Shown here: piece after piece, positions 1 through 12,475 of the stretch
Layout: every line of letters starts with the position of its first letter
Position numbering within the stretch: position 1 is the first letter of the stretch
NCBI RefSeq assembly: GCF_003086295.3
Contig: NC_092043.1
Coordinates: 46,652,598-46,716,597, forward strand
DNA from: Arachis hypogaea
Lineage: Eukaryota > Streptophyta > Magnoliopsida > Fabales > Fabaceae
Length of the DNA stretch: 64,000 nucleotides
Direction of reading: 5' to 3'
Program-made: the position numbers and the translations under genes
The notes under the pieces: generated by a model
Databases searched by the model: none
Seen by the model: only the letters and a program-made list of their open reading frames with translations
What the model was told of the DNA's origin: nothing

Positions 1-2432
1 ATTGGCAATACATTAACGGATTGTTTGCAGTCATTTTCGCTTTTGGAGTGCTTCTCACTTCCATGCAGACCAGGAAAGCAAGATCATGGCTATATGGAAC
101 AGGTAATTAAATATTAATATCCAAATATATTTACCAATATGCATTGATCGAGTTATCAGCTCACTTATTGCTAAAGTAAGTGTTGAATGTTCGAATTCCG
201 CCTCGTAAATGCTGCTTATTGATGTTAGCATTGTGGGTGCAGGGTGGATGAGAAGCCTTCTTGCTGATTATGGGATTCCATTGATGGTAGTGTTATGGAC
301 AGCAGTATCTTATGCTAAGCCAAGAGGTGTTCCTAAAGATGTTCCTAGAAGGTTGGATTCTCCACTTCCATGGGAACCTCAATCTCTCTATCATTGGACT
401 ATAGTAAAGGTATTAATTTCATGCAGACTTCTATATATTCATTTTCTCTATCCACAACCATGCATGTTTTCAACATTATTGTTCATATATATCTATGTAA
501 AATGTTTAGGACATGGGGAAGGTGCCGATTCCTTATATATTCGCGGGGATTATTCCGGCAGTGATGATCGCGGGATTATACTTTTTCGATCATAACGTAG
601 CTTCCCAAATGGCTCAACAACATGAGTACAATCTTCAAAAGCCATCTTCCTACCACTGTGATATGCTTTTGCTTGGAATAATGGTAACTTTTTCTTAAGA
701 GTAATTCTCTAAATCATTCGAATTTTCAGTCCAACACTTCAATCAATTCTAATAACTAAATTTGTCTCCAATCTTTTATGTATTTTGTTAAATAAATCAA
801 TTTCTGTCATTAGTTATTCAATAAAAACATAATAGTCTTAATCAATTTTGATAAAGTAAATGAAATAACCTTAGTTTGTTTTCTTTATAGACTCTGATCT
901 GCGGTCTCCTGGGCGTTCCTCCCTCAAACGGAGTCCTTCCCCAGTCTCCAATGCATACAAAAAGTTTGGCAGTTCTTAAGAGACAGGTATGCATCATTTT
1001 CCTTTCTTTCTTTCCACATCATCAACATCAAGACTCCTAATTTTTGTTACTCAAATATTTGTTCAACATCATCAATTTGCAGATGCTCCGAAAGAAAATG
1101 GTGAAAAGTGCCCGGGAATGCATTAGGATGAACAAGACCAATTCTGAAATATACGGAGAGATGCATGATGTTCTCAGACGAATGGATGCTGAGCCTACTG
1201 TAAGTATTATTGTTCTCAAATATACTTATTTTGTATGAAATTAATAGTTTCAAATTATTACATGATTTGTACATTTGATAAAATTGACATCTAACGATTT
1301 TAATTATCAATTTCATATAAAGATAATTTTACGCGAACTTCTAAAGGTTTTTGAATATAATGAATTTGGCACAGGCTAGAGAGTTGCAGAATTTGAGAGA
1401 AGCTGTAATGAACCCTGACAACAAGGATGGAACTTCTAAAGGTTTTGATCCTGAGAAACACATAGATGAGCACCTACCAGTGAGGGTTAAAGAGCAAAGA
1501 GTGTCCAACTTATTGCAGTCCGTTCTGATCGGCCTATCCGTTTTAGCAATCTCTGTTATCAAAAGGATACCTACCTCCGTTTTATGGGGATATTTCGCTT
1601 ACATGGCAATCGATAGTTTACCCGGCAATCAATTCTGGGAAAGGATACTACTTCTCTTTGTCACTAAGAGCCGCCGTACCAGGCAAGTATATAATTTGTT
1701 ACAATTTGGATCGAATCAGATCAGATAAGTTCATTCATACACTTTTTCATAAACAATGCTACACATCCAAGTCTTTTTGTTAATCAAGTTCAACGAAATT
1801 GGTCTAACATAACAAAAATCAGTTATAACTACGACTGGTTGGACTTAGTTTATAAATAGACTTGGATGTGTAGCGTTATTTCTTTTTTGTAAACTCTTTT
1901 GCTAATGGTTGTTTTTTATGAGCAGAATTTTGGAAGGTTCTCATGCCTCATATGTGGAGACAGTACCATATAAAACGATAGTTACTTTTACAGCCTTGCA
2001 AATATTATACTTTGGAATCTGTTTTGGGTTGACATGGGTGCCAGTAGGTGGAATCTTGTTTCCACTACCATTCTTCCTTCTCATTGTTATTAGGGAACGC
2101 TTGCTTCCCAAAATGTTCAACCCGGATCATCTCAAAGAACTTGATTCCTCTGAATATGAGGAGGTTGAGGGTGCTCCGCAACTGGTAGGATCTATTGTCC
2201 TTCTTTTGCTCAATAAATTATTATCTCGTTTGTTCAGATGATAACATGTATAAAATTTGTTTGTTTGTTTCTTTTCTTGCAACATAAGGAACCTGACACC
2301 GAGGACAGCGGAGAAGAAGATGAGTTCTGTGATGCAGAGCTATTGGATGAGATGACAACACACAGGGGAGAGTTGAAACATAGAAACGTGAGCTTCGATA
2401 GAGGCCAACGCACCTCCGTTGATCATGTTTGA
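1..2432 (+). CDS. Boron (borate) transporter, BOR4-like, 5'-truncated by the window edge
   Basis: Efflux-type borate transporter of the SLC4/HCO3-transporter-like BOR family, a multi-pass plasma-membrane protein that exports boron. Exons read 1-102 (partial), 243-409, 510-683, 891-986, 1083-1199, 1375-1682, 1926-2184, 2289-2432. All joins keep frame, and internal exon lengths match the complete paralogue at 7464-10888 except near the 3' end. Recognisable family blocks include [53 protein letters not shown] and, near the C terminus, [11 protein letters not shown]. The conserved wording is nearer Arabidopsis BOR4 than BOR1 from memory. The 1683-1925 intron has a GC donor (GCAAGT) where the paralogue has GT. 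Nothing in the visible part is broken; the first exons lie outside the window. Confidence 0.93.
1755..1882. repeat. Small foldback MITE-like insertion in a BOR intron
   Basis: The ends are inverted copies: GCTACACATCCAAGTCT near 1759 and AGACTTGGATGTGTAGC near 1858. The loop between them is non-coding. It lies inside the 1683-1925 intron, and the matching intron of the paralogue (10025-10207) lacks it, so it inserted after duplication or was lost from the other copy. No target duplication could be settled. Confidence 0.6.
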
Positions 2433-3519
2433 ATCTGATGAATTTTTTCCTGCATTTTCTAAGATGCAGATAACATGATAAACATACCAGCAGGTAGAAT
2501 AAGAAGGTGATCTTTTGTGGAACAAGAAAGTATTTAATCTTGAAATGCATTCAAAAAGAATGCATATCAAAATGTTTCAAATAAACTTTCCCTTAATTAG
2601 TTAGATTTGGAAAAGGGAGGAATAAAATTCCAATGGGTCAGATGGGATGTAGGGGAAACTGAAATGTATTATGGAAGAAAAAGAGAAGATATAAGAATCA
2701 CTTTGAAGTTATTCTTTTATGTATTTATCCTTTTTTGGTTTACAAAAGTTATTCTTTTATTGTTTATCAGATGTATTAACACTTTTTTCTCTTATATAAT
2801 ACAGAGTTTGTTTTATTTCTTTTTTTCTCTTACGAAATACATTTCCAAGTATATTTTTTTCTCTTGGGACAATATTGTAATGAGAAATATTATTTATTAG
2901 GATAAATTGTTTAAAAAGCACTCGAAAGTTTCCGCTGTTAATACAAATAATACTTAAAGATACGAATGACAATAAGACTTTAAATAATTTAAAAATGCGA
3001 CAAAAATAATTAATAAATATTATATTTTTATAAGTGACAAAAAATTGTTATATTTAATAAATAAATTGTACATTTGATCTGAATTTATGTGAAGACATTT
3101 GAATAATTATTTAAAAGGTATAAAAAAATAAGAACAAATTTTGATCTCTATAATATTTTTTATTTTTTAAAAAAATTTATCATTTACAATAATTTTTTTT
3201 AAAATATCACTTAACATAAGTTATCAAATTTTAAAAATATATTTTTTTTTATCTTTTTAGTAATGTTCACAAAAGATCACATGATAACCTGAATTTTAAA
3301 TTTTTTTAGAATATATTTAATATCTAATCATTTAAGATCGTATTTTTAAGATTTTTAAAAATTTATTTTTTAAAAAGCCTATCCAAACAAATCTTATATA
3401 TCAAATAAAAATCCAAAGTGTGTGTATGTGTGCCACGCTCTATCTTCTTCTACGTTATTGATATTCCATCACATTGAACAAACAAAGACCCAAACCCTAA
3501 CCTTAATTGTCCAACGGGA
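2433..3519. other. AT-rich intergenic DNA between BOR copy 1 and the F-box gene
   Basis: Holds the 3' UTR of the BOR gene and then homopolymer-rich A/T sequence. The F-box start is preceded by a less AT-rich leader from about 3420. No gene, RNA or clear repeat was found. Confidence 0.6.
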
Positions 3520-4737
3520 ATGAGGCAGGATGAATCTGATGAATGCGATCTTCCGGAAGACCTGATTTGGGAAATCTTGCTGTGGCTTCCAGGGAGGCTC
3601 CTCCTGCTCCTGAGGACCGTCTGCCGTGCATGGAATTCCTTCATCTCCAGCCATGAATTCGTCATGCACCACCATCAACGCTCAACTCAACCTCGATTAG
3701 TGTATTGTAGTTTGGAATCTGAGGGGCTTGACGTCATGCAGTGCTCTGTATCATCTCTTCTTTATAATCAGCTTCAACCAACTAGAATCGAGCCACTTCA
3801 TATTAAATACAAAAGCATTCAGGGATCTTGCAACGGGTTGCTTTGCTTGTGTGAAGGTCTTCCCTATAAAACTCTAACGTTGTTCAATCCTTGTACCCGT
3901 TGGGTATCCCTAATCGTTCCATTCGAGTACCCCAACGGCGATGATCGACACCCTGTATTTTGTGGCTTAGGGTATGATGCCCTACGTAACAAGTATAAAT
4001 TTGTTACGTGTTCTAAGACATCTATTACTGTCGGTGGATTGGGAAGTAGAGCTATAGTTTGCACCTTGGATGCAAATCCTTCTTGGAAAACGGTTGATCA
4101 TCCAATATTTCCATATTTTACATGGTGTCATAGCGGAACATTCGTGAGCGGCACTCTCAATTGGATAGCGCATGATCCTAGTAAGAATCGGAAGGATGAT
4201 GATCCATTTAGACTACTATTGGAGTATTTCATTCTTACCTTTGAGTTGGAAACGGAGTCCTTTGGTCGATTACGCCTACCTAGAAACAACTTCTTTGGTC
4301 GATTACGCCTACCTAGAAACAATCACACTCTCCCAGGCTTCTTTGAGGACGTCCCTTCTTTGCATGTTCTCAAGAACTTTCTTTCTATATGTTTTCATCC
4401 TGCCTATGATAACACAGCTGCTTACACTATTTGGATAATGAAGGAGTATGGAGTTGAAGAATCTTGGACTATAGTGTTAAGAATCCCATTCAATGGTAGA
4501 ATAATCACGCCGGGTAACTGGCTAGAACCCTTGTACATGTCAGAAGATTATATTCTTTTGGCATACGGAGAATTTTATCGGACTAAATTGCTTGTGTATA
4601 ATTTTCGTAGAAGAGAAGTAGTTCATCCTATGATTGATATCTCAAGTGACAGCTTGTCGATTTATCCTTTGTCTAAGTTTTCTTATGGAAAGTTTTTTCA
4701 TGTTTACCATGAAAGTTTGGTTTCATGTTTCTCCTAA
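3520..4737 (+). CDS. F-box protein with F-box-associated C-terminal domain
   Basis: Single-exon gene of 405 codons. The F-box sits at about residues 11-55 (LPEDLIWEILLWLPGR, then the R-VCRAWNSFIS block), which in this family binds SKP1 in SCF ubiquitin ligases. The rest follows the plant F-box-associated pattern: a GSCNGLLCL motif near residue 108, a LFNPCTRW motif, then GLGYDALRNKYK and a late FHVYHESL block. The target cannot be told. The ATG follows an in-frame-free leader and gives a family-normal N terminus. An 11-residue stretch, FGRLRLPRNN plus one residue, occurs twice in tandem at about residues 247-268, an apparent in-frame 33-bp duplication. A broken relative lies at 33042-34211. 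Confidence 0.9.
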   Translation: MRQDESDECDLPEDLIWEILLWLPGRLLLLLRTVCRAWNSFISSHEFVMHHHQRSTQPRLVYCSLESEGLDVMQCSVSSLLYNQLQPTRIEPLHIKYKSIQGSCNGLLCLCEGLPYKTLTLFNPCTRWVSLIVPFEYPNGDDRHPVFCGLGYDALRNKYKFVTCSKTSITVGGLGSRAIVCTLDANPSWKTVDHPIFPYFTWCHSGTFVSGTLNWIAHDPSKNRKDDDPFRLLLEYFILTFELETESFGRLRLPRNNFFGRLRLPRNNHTLPGFFEDVPSLHVLKNFLSICFHPAYDNTAAYTIWIMKEYGVEESWTIVLRIPFNGRIITPGNWLEPLYMSEDYILLAYGEFYRTKLLVYNFRRREVVHPMIDISSDSLSIYPLSKFSYGKFFHVYHESLVSCFS

Positions 4738-7405
4738 GATTAATTTCTGGGATTCCATATTATATATGTATTTTTGTACTCCATAACTTGCAGTTCTAAT
4801 TATTAAATAAAATAATTTAATTTATGTATGCTTTTTTAACCCTATGATTGTTGTTCCTCCTTGCAAATTCACAATATTCATGGTATGTTAGAAGTGGACA
4901 AATTAAGGCATGTATTGATAATAGTTTTATTAAAAAAATATTTAAAACCATACCACCTGCCTAGGATAAAATAAGTGGGTTTTAATAAGTATAAATGTGT
5001 TTGATAAAATCAAATTATAACTATAATTGTGTTTGGTAAAAAAAATTTAAAATTAAAAAAATTTATAACAGACATAAATATAAAAATAAAATTTTGACAT
5101 TAATTAATATAAAAGTTTATATTAGATTTTTTAATTTTAATAAGTATAAGATAATTTTAAAAGGTTTTATCTTAAGTACTTTTTAAGATTATAGAAGGCT
5201 TAGAAAAGGGAGGTTAAATCCATGACCTTCTTTTATTTTAATAAAATAAGTCTTACAAACTTTTAATTAAAATCTATTTGAACTGTGTAACAGAAATTTT
5301 ATGAGACAATTTCATTTTGTCTCATAAATATCAAAAAACAGAATTTAAAATATTACATACATCAATTTCATAGAATTCACACAATTCTTTTCTCTCAAGT
5401 TCTCAACCAAATGAACCCAATGTCTATTTGGTATTTACACACTTATTCTAACGCTATATATAGAAACAGTAGTACCAAATACTAAAACAGTTACATAGAA
5501 ACACAAAATTACATTTGATAAATAAAACTTAAATAAAAATATTTTATCTAAAAATATTGAATTAGTATATTTTATATTTTTTTATGTCCTTATAAAATGA
5601 TATAAACACCAATAAAAAATATATTTTTTATTTTTTTTATTATTTTTATTAAATATTTATAATTATATTATTATAATTTTTATTTTTTTATAAGAAAAAA
5701 CAAAATTTTATAATTTATTTTAATTTATTACAAATAAAATATAAAAATACTATCTTTTATTTTTCTATTTTTGTATCGTTTTTTTATTATTTTATCTTCT
5801 CCGATTATCGTAACTAAATCCAGTCGATTAGATCGAACCGTATAGGATTTAATTTTGCAACGTCAACGTAGGTAGTTTAGGTTTGAATTTTAATCTTCAT
5901 ATTAGATAATAGATTTTTATGCAACAACATGAATTATTGTGTGTGTTGTGCATTTTTTTGGGATATGAAAAGTATGTGTATTGTGTATTATTGTGAAAAA
6001 TGTAGGTGCTAGACATGGATATGAAAACTGTTTTTTTCTAAAACAGGGATGAAAAAATCGGACCAAGTTTACTAATCGAATAGTCTGATTAGTGTAGAAG
6101 AGAAAATTTAAATTTTGGTGAAGGTAATCGATCCTCCAATGTGTGTACTCCAAATGTTTTTAATTTTTTTAAACACAAATCGGAGAGTCCAATTTGTGTA
6201 CTAAAAAGTCAAACGATCAAATTTTTGTTCTGACATCACAGTTACATAAAGTACCTATATACTCTATATCTACGTTCTACACCATTCTCCCTTCAACATT
6301 TAAATTAAAAAATGACATTTGTTACACAATAAAATACAAGAAAGTATCATATCAACCTTATATTAAACTACTTTAGAAAAGAATGACATAAAAATTAGTT
6401 TCTATAAGATGATAATATAGAATTAGTTTACACATAAAAATTATTCACATCCAGATCTACTATTCTACACCCGTACATTGCGCAAAAAGTGAGATAGATA
6501 TATGTACTTTCATAGAATATATAAATTAATTTAAAATTTAATATTATGAAATTAAAAAATTTACAAAAAATTGAATTATAAGTCAAATAATGAAAATATT
6601 TAAGATTTATTGATTTGATTTCATATAATTATTTTTATATTTGTTTATAAAGTAATTAATTTTATTTATTATTTATTACTTTTTTATATTTAAATATTAT
6701 ATTACAAGAATTAAGTTATTGTATGCACAAATATAAATATAATATTTTAAAAGTGTTATTAATATAATTTTTATTGATAAAAATATTTATTGGATACTAA
6801 ATGCTATTTTATCTTATTCATTTATTATTAAATTTAAATTTTACATATAATATGAATAATTTGTTATATATTATTACTATTTAAAAAGTATTTTATAAAT
6901 ATAAAATTTATTTATTTGTTTGATTAATTTAAATTTATTTTTTAATAATAAAATCTTAAAATTTTATTTTTAAAAAATGAAATAAATTGAATCAATCTAA
7001 ATCACAATAATTTAGATTTAGAAATAAAAGCAATAAATTATATACTTTAGATGAAGTTGATTTTTTTGTTTTTCCAAAACGGATTCAGATGGCATTGCAA
7101 AGACCCCCTAATTAGTGGCACCCCAAATGAGCTCTAAATATTTGCAACTTATTATTTTTTTTTTTGGTGCCTCTATTATTGGTATGAGAGTGAGTATGAA
7201 TAAAAAGAATTAATTGGAGAATGCGTTCCAACATTCACATGCATCCACCCATTTTTTAAAGTTTCAATATTGTCCATTTTGGACTATTACCGTTTTCTTT
7301 TTATCTGTCACACATGACATACCCCACCTTATACCTCTGTCTTTGTCATGTCTTTTTCTCTTCTTATAATGAAAACCTCATTAGTGATTAGCTTATCATT
7401 TTTTC
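4738..7405. other. Long AT-rich intergenic stretch upstream of BOR copy 2
   Basis: About 2.7 kb of A/T-rich DNA with many short homopolymers. Open frames here are short and have no family features. The last 300 bp (about 7100-7400) are less AT-rich, with TATA-like sequence TTCTTATAATG at 7364-7374, and probably form the promoter and leader of the BOR gene that starts at 7464. Confidence 0.55.
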
Positions 7406-7489
7406 ATGCTCTCTCTGTTTCTCTACTCACCTTCACTTCAACTACTAGCATTATTCGTCAGAAATGGGGAAGTTGGGAACCCCATTTAA
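7406..7489 (+). promoter_or_regulatory. Candidate upstream ORF overlapping the BOR start codon
   Basis: An ATG at 7406 opens a 27-codon frame, +1 relative to the main gene, that ends with TAA at 7487-7489, past the main ATG at 7464. If transcripts start upstream of 7406 this frame would compete with the main start. Arabidopsis BOR1 is known to have upstream ORFs in boron-dependent control; whether this one acts is inference. Confidence 0.3.
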
Positions 7490-10400
7490 GGGAATAATTC
7501 AAGATGTAAAAGGAAGAGCTGAATGCTACAAGCAAGATTGGGTTTTGTCATTCTGCTCTGGTCTAAGGTACCATTTTCTTTTTTCTTTTTCGTTTTTGGT
7601 TTTTTTGTCCCCTTCAATTAATCAGCAACTTCTATGGTTTGTGAATTAGATTATTGGCTCCAACATTCTACATATTCTTTGCTTCTGCTCTCCCTGTCAT
7701 TGCTTTTGGAGAACAACTAAGTAGAGATACAGGTAAAATATTATAGTAATTTTAAGGTTGTGTTTGGAACAATTGATATAGAGACACTAGACTCTTTCTT
7801 TTTAACACTACTGAGACAATTATAGTGCTTACAACTTTTTTTTCTTTTTTTTTTGGGTTTTTTCTTAATCAGATGGAAGCTTGAGCACTGTAGAAGCATT
7901 GGCATCTACTGCAATTTGTGGAATTATTCACTCTATAATTGGTGGCCAGCCTTTGTTGATTGTAGGAGTTGCTGAACCAACTGTTATAATGTACAGTTAT
8001 CTCTACAATTTCAGCAAGAAAACACCTGAACTTGGTGCAAAACTCTTTCTGCCTTGGGCTGGATGGTATGATATGATAATTAACTCTACTATCCTTACTT
8101 TTAGGGCTTTCAAATTACTTTATTTTCTTATGTAAGTATCATATATGTAATTCTATTGCATATGTGTTGACAGGGTTAATGTATGGAGTGCACTCTTCTT
8201 GATTGTGCTTGGGATTTTTAATGCTTGCACTGTGATAACGAGGTTTACAAGGGTTGCGGGGGAGTTGTTCGGCATGCTAATTACTGTTCTTTTCTTTCAA
8301 CAGGCTATTAAGGTATTGTTTCCTTGCTTCCTTGCATGATAATACATTTGTGAACTTGGCACTTGATAGATAGATCTTACAATTGTTTGATTTGAATGAA
8401 CCACAGGGATTGGTTGAGGAGTTCGGCACGCCGAAGAATGAAAACCAGTTGGCAGAAGAGTTTCAATTCCAATGGAGGTACATTAATGGATTGCTTGGAA
8501 TCATTTTCTCTTTTGGAGTACTTGTCACTTCCCTTAAAACCAGAAAAGCAAGAACATGGCTATATGGAACAGGTAAATTTCTACATATTTACCACTTTAG
8601 ACCTTACACAAAATGTTCTAATCATGTATTTGTTTATCTGGTTTTTCCCCCTTAAAATACACTTAATTGTGGTATTCAACTCGATGCAGGGTGGCTACGA
8701 AGTTTTATTGCAGATTATGGGGTTCCATTGATGGTAGTGTTATGGACTGCACTGTCTTATGTTGTGCCAGGCAAAGTTCCCGAAGGTGTTCCTCGAAGGT
8801 TGGTTTCTCCGCTTCCTTGGGAATCTGCATCTCTGTATCACTGGACAGTAGTGAAGGTATTGCTAAACTATTAGTATCCAGTGCCATGTGCACACACTAC
8901 TTTAAAACTAGATGTTGGTGTTCAACATTGTAAACTTCATGTGCTGATTATTTTCATTGTGGCAAATCCTTGTTTCCATCTAATAGTTACTGTAAAACCT
9001 GCAGGATATGGGGCAGGTTCCCTTTCTTTACATAGTTGCGGCAATTATTCCGGCTTTCATGATAGCAGGACTATACTTTTTCGATCATAGTGTATCTTCC
9101 CAGATGGCTCAACAGGAGGAATTCAATCTTCAAAAGCCATCTGCCTACCACTATGATATGTTTCTGCTTGGAATAATGGTATGCTGTTCTGTTTTATCCC
9201 AAATCCTGCTTCTTATAAGTTATAATAGTTTGGCTTCATGTTATTTCTATGCCGATAAAGTATGTGAACTAAACTTATTGTCTTTAGACTTTGATTTGCG
9301 GTCTCCTTGGCCTTCCTCCATCAAATGGAGTCATTCCGCAATCTCCCATGCATACAAAGAGTTTGGCAGTTCTTAGAAAGCAGGTAGGCATCATTCCCCC
9401 CTAACAAAAACCCCTGCCGCGTTCACTTTTTGCATCAAGTCACTTTGTTCTTGTTCTATAGATATCAACTCAACTTAGATTTGTGTACTACATTGTCAAT
9501 TTTCAGTTGATCCGAAAGGAAGTGGTAAAAAGTGCCAAGGAATGCATTAAGCTGAAAAAGACAAAGTCTGAAATATATGGCAAGATGCAAGCTGTCTTTG
9601 AAGAGATGGATACAGATCCTACTGTCAGTTTTGTCGGTTTGATATCTTTGCATCTGCAATCATTGTTGCAGGTATATTCAAGAGTAATTCAATGGTATTT
9701 TTTGGTTTTTGTGTAGGCCAAAGAGTTGGAGAATTTGAAGGAAGCTGTAATGAACCCTGATGCCAAGGATGGTACAAAGAAAAATTTTGATCTTGAGGAA
9801 CACATAGATGACTATCTACCAGTCCGGGTTAATGAGCAAAGAATGACCAACTTAATGCAGTCCCTTCTGATTGGCCTCTCAGTTTTGGCCATCTCTATTA
9901 TCAAAAGGATACCTACCTCGGTTTTATGGGGATATTTCGCTTACATGGCAATCGATAGTCTACCAGGGAATCAGTTTTGGGAAAGGATATTGCTTCTCTT
10001 CATCGCTCCAAGACGACGTTCTAGGTAAAGTAACCTTTTAATTATGTCAAAAGGAGAATATGCCAAAGATCCAACACTTTTAGTAGAAAATATGAAAAGT
10101 TGGCTGGTGTTGTTTCAAATGCAAGGCAAATGTAAGGGAAAAATGTTAGTCACCTAAGATTTCCATATACTTGAGAAGCTAATTTTGTAATCATTTTTTA
10201 TGAGCAGAATTTTGGAAGGTTCTCATGCCTCATTTGTGGAGACAGTACCATTCAAGACCATAGCCGCTTTTACTGGCTTCCAGTTAGCATATTTCGCAGT
10301 CTGTTATGGAATGACATGGATACCTATAGGTGGAATTTTGTTTCCATTACCATTCTTCCTTCTCATCCTTGTAAGGGAGCACCTGCTTCCAAGACTCTTC

Positions 10401-10888
10401 AAACCTCGAGATCTTCAAGAACTAGACGCTTCCGAATATGAGGAGATTCTTGGTGCTCCACGCGGTTCCCTTAGTATGTCACTGCAGGTAAGATTCATTG
10501 TCTATGTTGCTTGGACTACAATCCATGTGTTTTTCTTTGTCTATGTTGCTTGGACTACAATCCATGTGTTGTTCTTGTATAGTTTCGCCCTTCGATTAAG
10601 AACATGGAAATGTTTTTCTTTGTTTAGGATAAGGAACCGGGGGATAGCGATGAGAGTGTAGAAGATTATTGTGATGCTGAGATATTGGATGAGATGACAA
10701 CCAGTAGGGGAGAGTTGAAACTCAGAGCTGTGAGCTTCAATGATGGGAACTCCAACAATGATGGAAACCGCAGTTTCAATGTTAGAAATCGCAGCTTCAA
10801 TGTTAGAAATCGCCGCAGCTTCAATGCTAGATACCGCCACAGTTTCAATGATAGATACCTCCATAGCTTCAATGGAAATGCTGTTTGA
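7464..10888 (+). CDS. Boron (borate) transporter, BOR4-like, complete
   Basis: Twelve exons: 7464-7567, 7650-7732, 7873-8065, 8174-8312, 8407-8572, 8690-8856, 9005-9178, 9288-9383, 9507-9623, 9717-10024, 10208-10487, 10628-10888. They total 2,088 bases, 695 residues, normal for BOR proteins. All borders are GT-AG and all phases match. It is a multi-pass membrane borate exporter of the SLC4-like family. Hallmarks: [79 protein letters not shown] and the C-terminal [13 protein letters not shown]. The start is the first ATG giving the family N terminus ([17 protein letters not shown]). The tail beyond residue 650 carries about five imperfect SFN-(V/A/D)R-(N/Y)R repeats. It is a tandem paralogue of 1-2432. 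It probably belongs to the BOR4 clade linked with boron efflux and tolerance; that subgroup call is from remembered sequences. Confidence 0.96.
10499..10576 (+). repeat. 39-bp direct duplication in the last BOR intron
   Basis: The stretch beginning TGTCTATGTTGCTTGGACTA at 10499 is repeated almost exactly from 10538, inside the intron between the last two exons. It looks like a recent tandem duplication with no coding effect. Confidence 0.85.
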
Positions 10889-12475
10889 ATATCTTTGCAT
10901 TCACCATTTTCTAAGATGCAGAATGGGGTTTTTGATGTTATTGTAGTGTGTTTGAAGACAGGAATGCTCAAGATTGATGTGTAGATGGTTAAGGTTGAAG
11001 ATTATACTCTGTGGAACAAGAAAGGATTACAGGAAAATGGGAAAGAAAGAACTGAGTCATGTGGGGTAGAGGGAAATTAAAAGACTGATATGAATATGAA
11101 TGATGGTAAGAACAAAGAAATTAGAAAATACATAGAAAAAAAATGTAGAGGCTATTATTATTGTTATTAATGAGTAGTCATTCTTTTGTTGTTTATTCGA
11201 CATCATAAAAATTATCATTTTATTATCAGATTCAATAGTGAGATTTCTCACTAGCAAGTATGTGATGGTGTATGGTCATTTTTTTGCTTTGGGTCATTGT
11301 TATAATAAGATTTGTAAAACTTATTTTTTGTCCAGCACAGGACAACACACTCTTCTTTATTATTGGAATAAGGTAATTCCTATTTTAATCTCTCAAATCT
11401 AATTGATAAGTTAATCTAGTTATTATTAAAATAATCAATTGTGCTTTTTATTAAAAAAAAAAAACATGACTCCCATTAGTGTAGTACTGTATGAGCAGAT
11501 TGACACATGCTTTTTTAATTGTAGTCAGTATAACATCTAAAAATTAGTTCATGTGACTTAATTAGTGCTTATTAATTTTGATTTAATTAATTTCTATTAA
11601 GTCGCAAAACTAGAAATTCCATAGGAAGGAGCCAACAAAAACAAAATATCATCTATAAAATTATATGTTAAGACATTAGTTATATTTTATCGTATTATAT
11701 AAAAGTTAAGGTTTTAAAATATATTTTAAAAATTTTGATTTTTTTAAAATATGTTCGATGATATTTCATAAAACTAAAATCATCCACAATCATATTTGAA
11801 GTGTATTTTTGAAACAATCTAATTTTTAATACAAAATTGTTTAATAGGTTATTTAATTAATAGATTGTTCAATAACATTTTGAATATTATTCATTAAATT
11901 TGAAATAAGATAATTAAAATTTAATTTATTGTATGTTCTCTCTTTTCTCTGGAAAAGTCAATATTTTTTGTTTTAGAGATTTTTAATCCAAGCTATATAT
12001 ATAGTTTTTCGGTTTTGTCTCTCTCCCAAAGCACACGTTAAAAAACGTACTTGTCTCAATACAAACACACACAACGCTAGTTTATGTTTTTTCTAATGAC
12101 TAAACTCTCAATTTTCCAAGGGTGGCTAGAGAAAAGGTTAATTGGTCAGTCTTACTCTTGAATTTTATTGTGTTTGCACAAATAAATGTTTTCTTATAAG
12201 GATGAAATAAGAATATGGTATATACTATATAGTGCTATTTTAAAACAATCCTACTATATGTATACAGAAAATTGGTCACCAAATAAGCTATCTGTATAAA
12301 ATACATATTAAAATATAAAATATACATTAAAAGTAAATTAAACAATACATGTATTTATATATAAATATATAGTAACTAATTTGGTGGCCAATTTTTATTG
12401 TGTAGATAGCATTTTTTATTTTCAAATGCATCCCTACTAAAAAGAATGATTTGCTAGCAAAATTAGCTTCCCTCT
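10889..12475. other. Convergent intergenic region between BOR and the K+ channel gene
   Basis: Holds 3' UTR and terminator sequence of two convergent genes and AT-rich filler. One MITE-like stem is listed separately. No coding signal. Confidence 0.55.
12262..12404. repeat. MITE-like inverted repeat
   Basis: AAATTGGTCACCAAAT at about 12269 pairs with ATTTGGTGGCCAATTTT at about 12380, around an AT-rich core. This terminal wording is common in legume intergenic MITEs (general knowledge). Ends are approximate and no target duplication was settled. Confidence 0.5.

Noticed and set aside
2607..2900. Phe/Ile-rich frame of 97 codons after BOR copy 1
   Set aside because: Hydrophobicity comes from T-rich DNA; no start context, no family.
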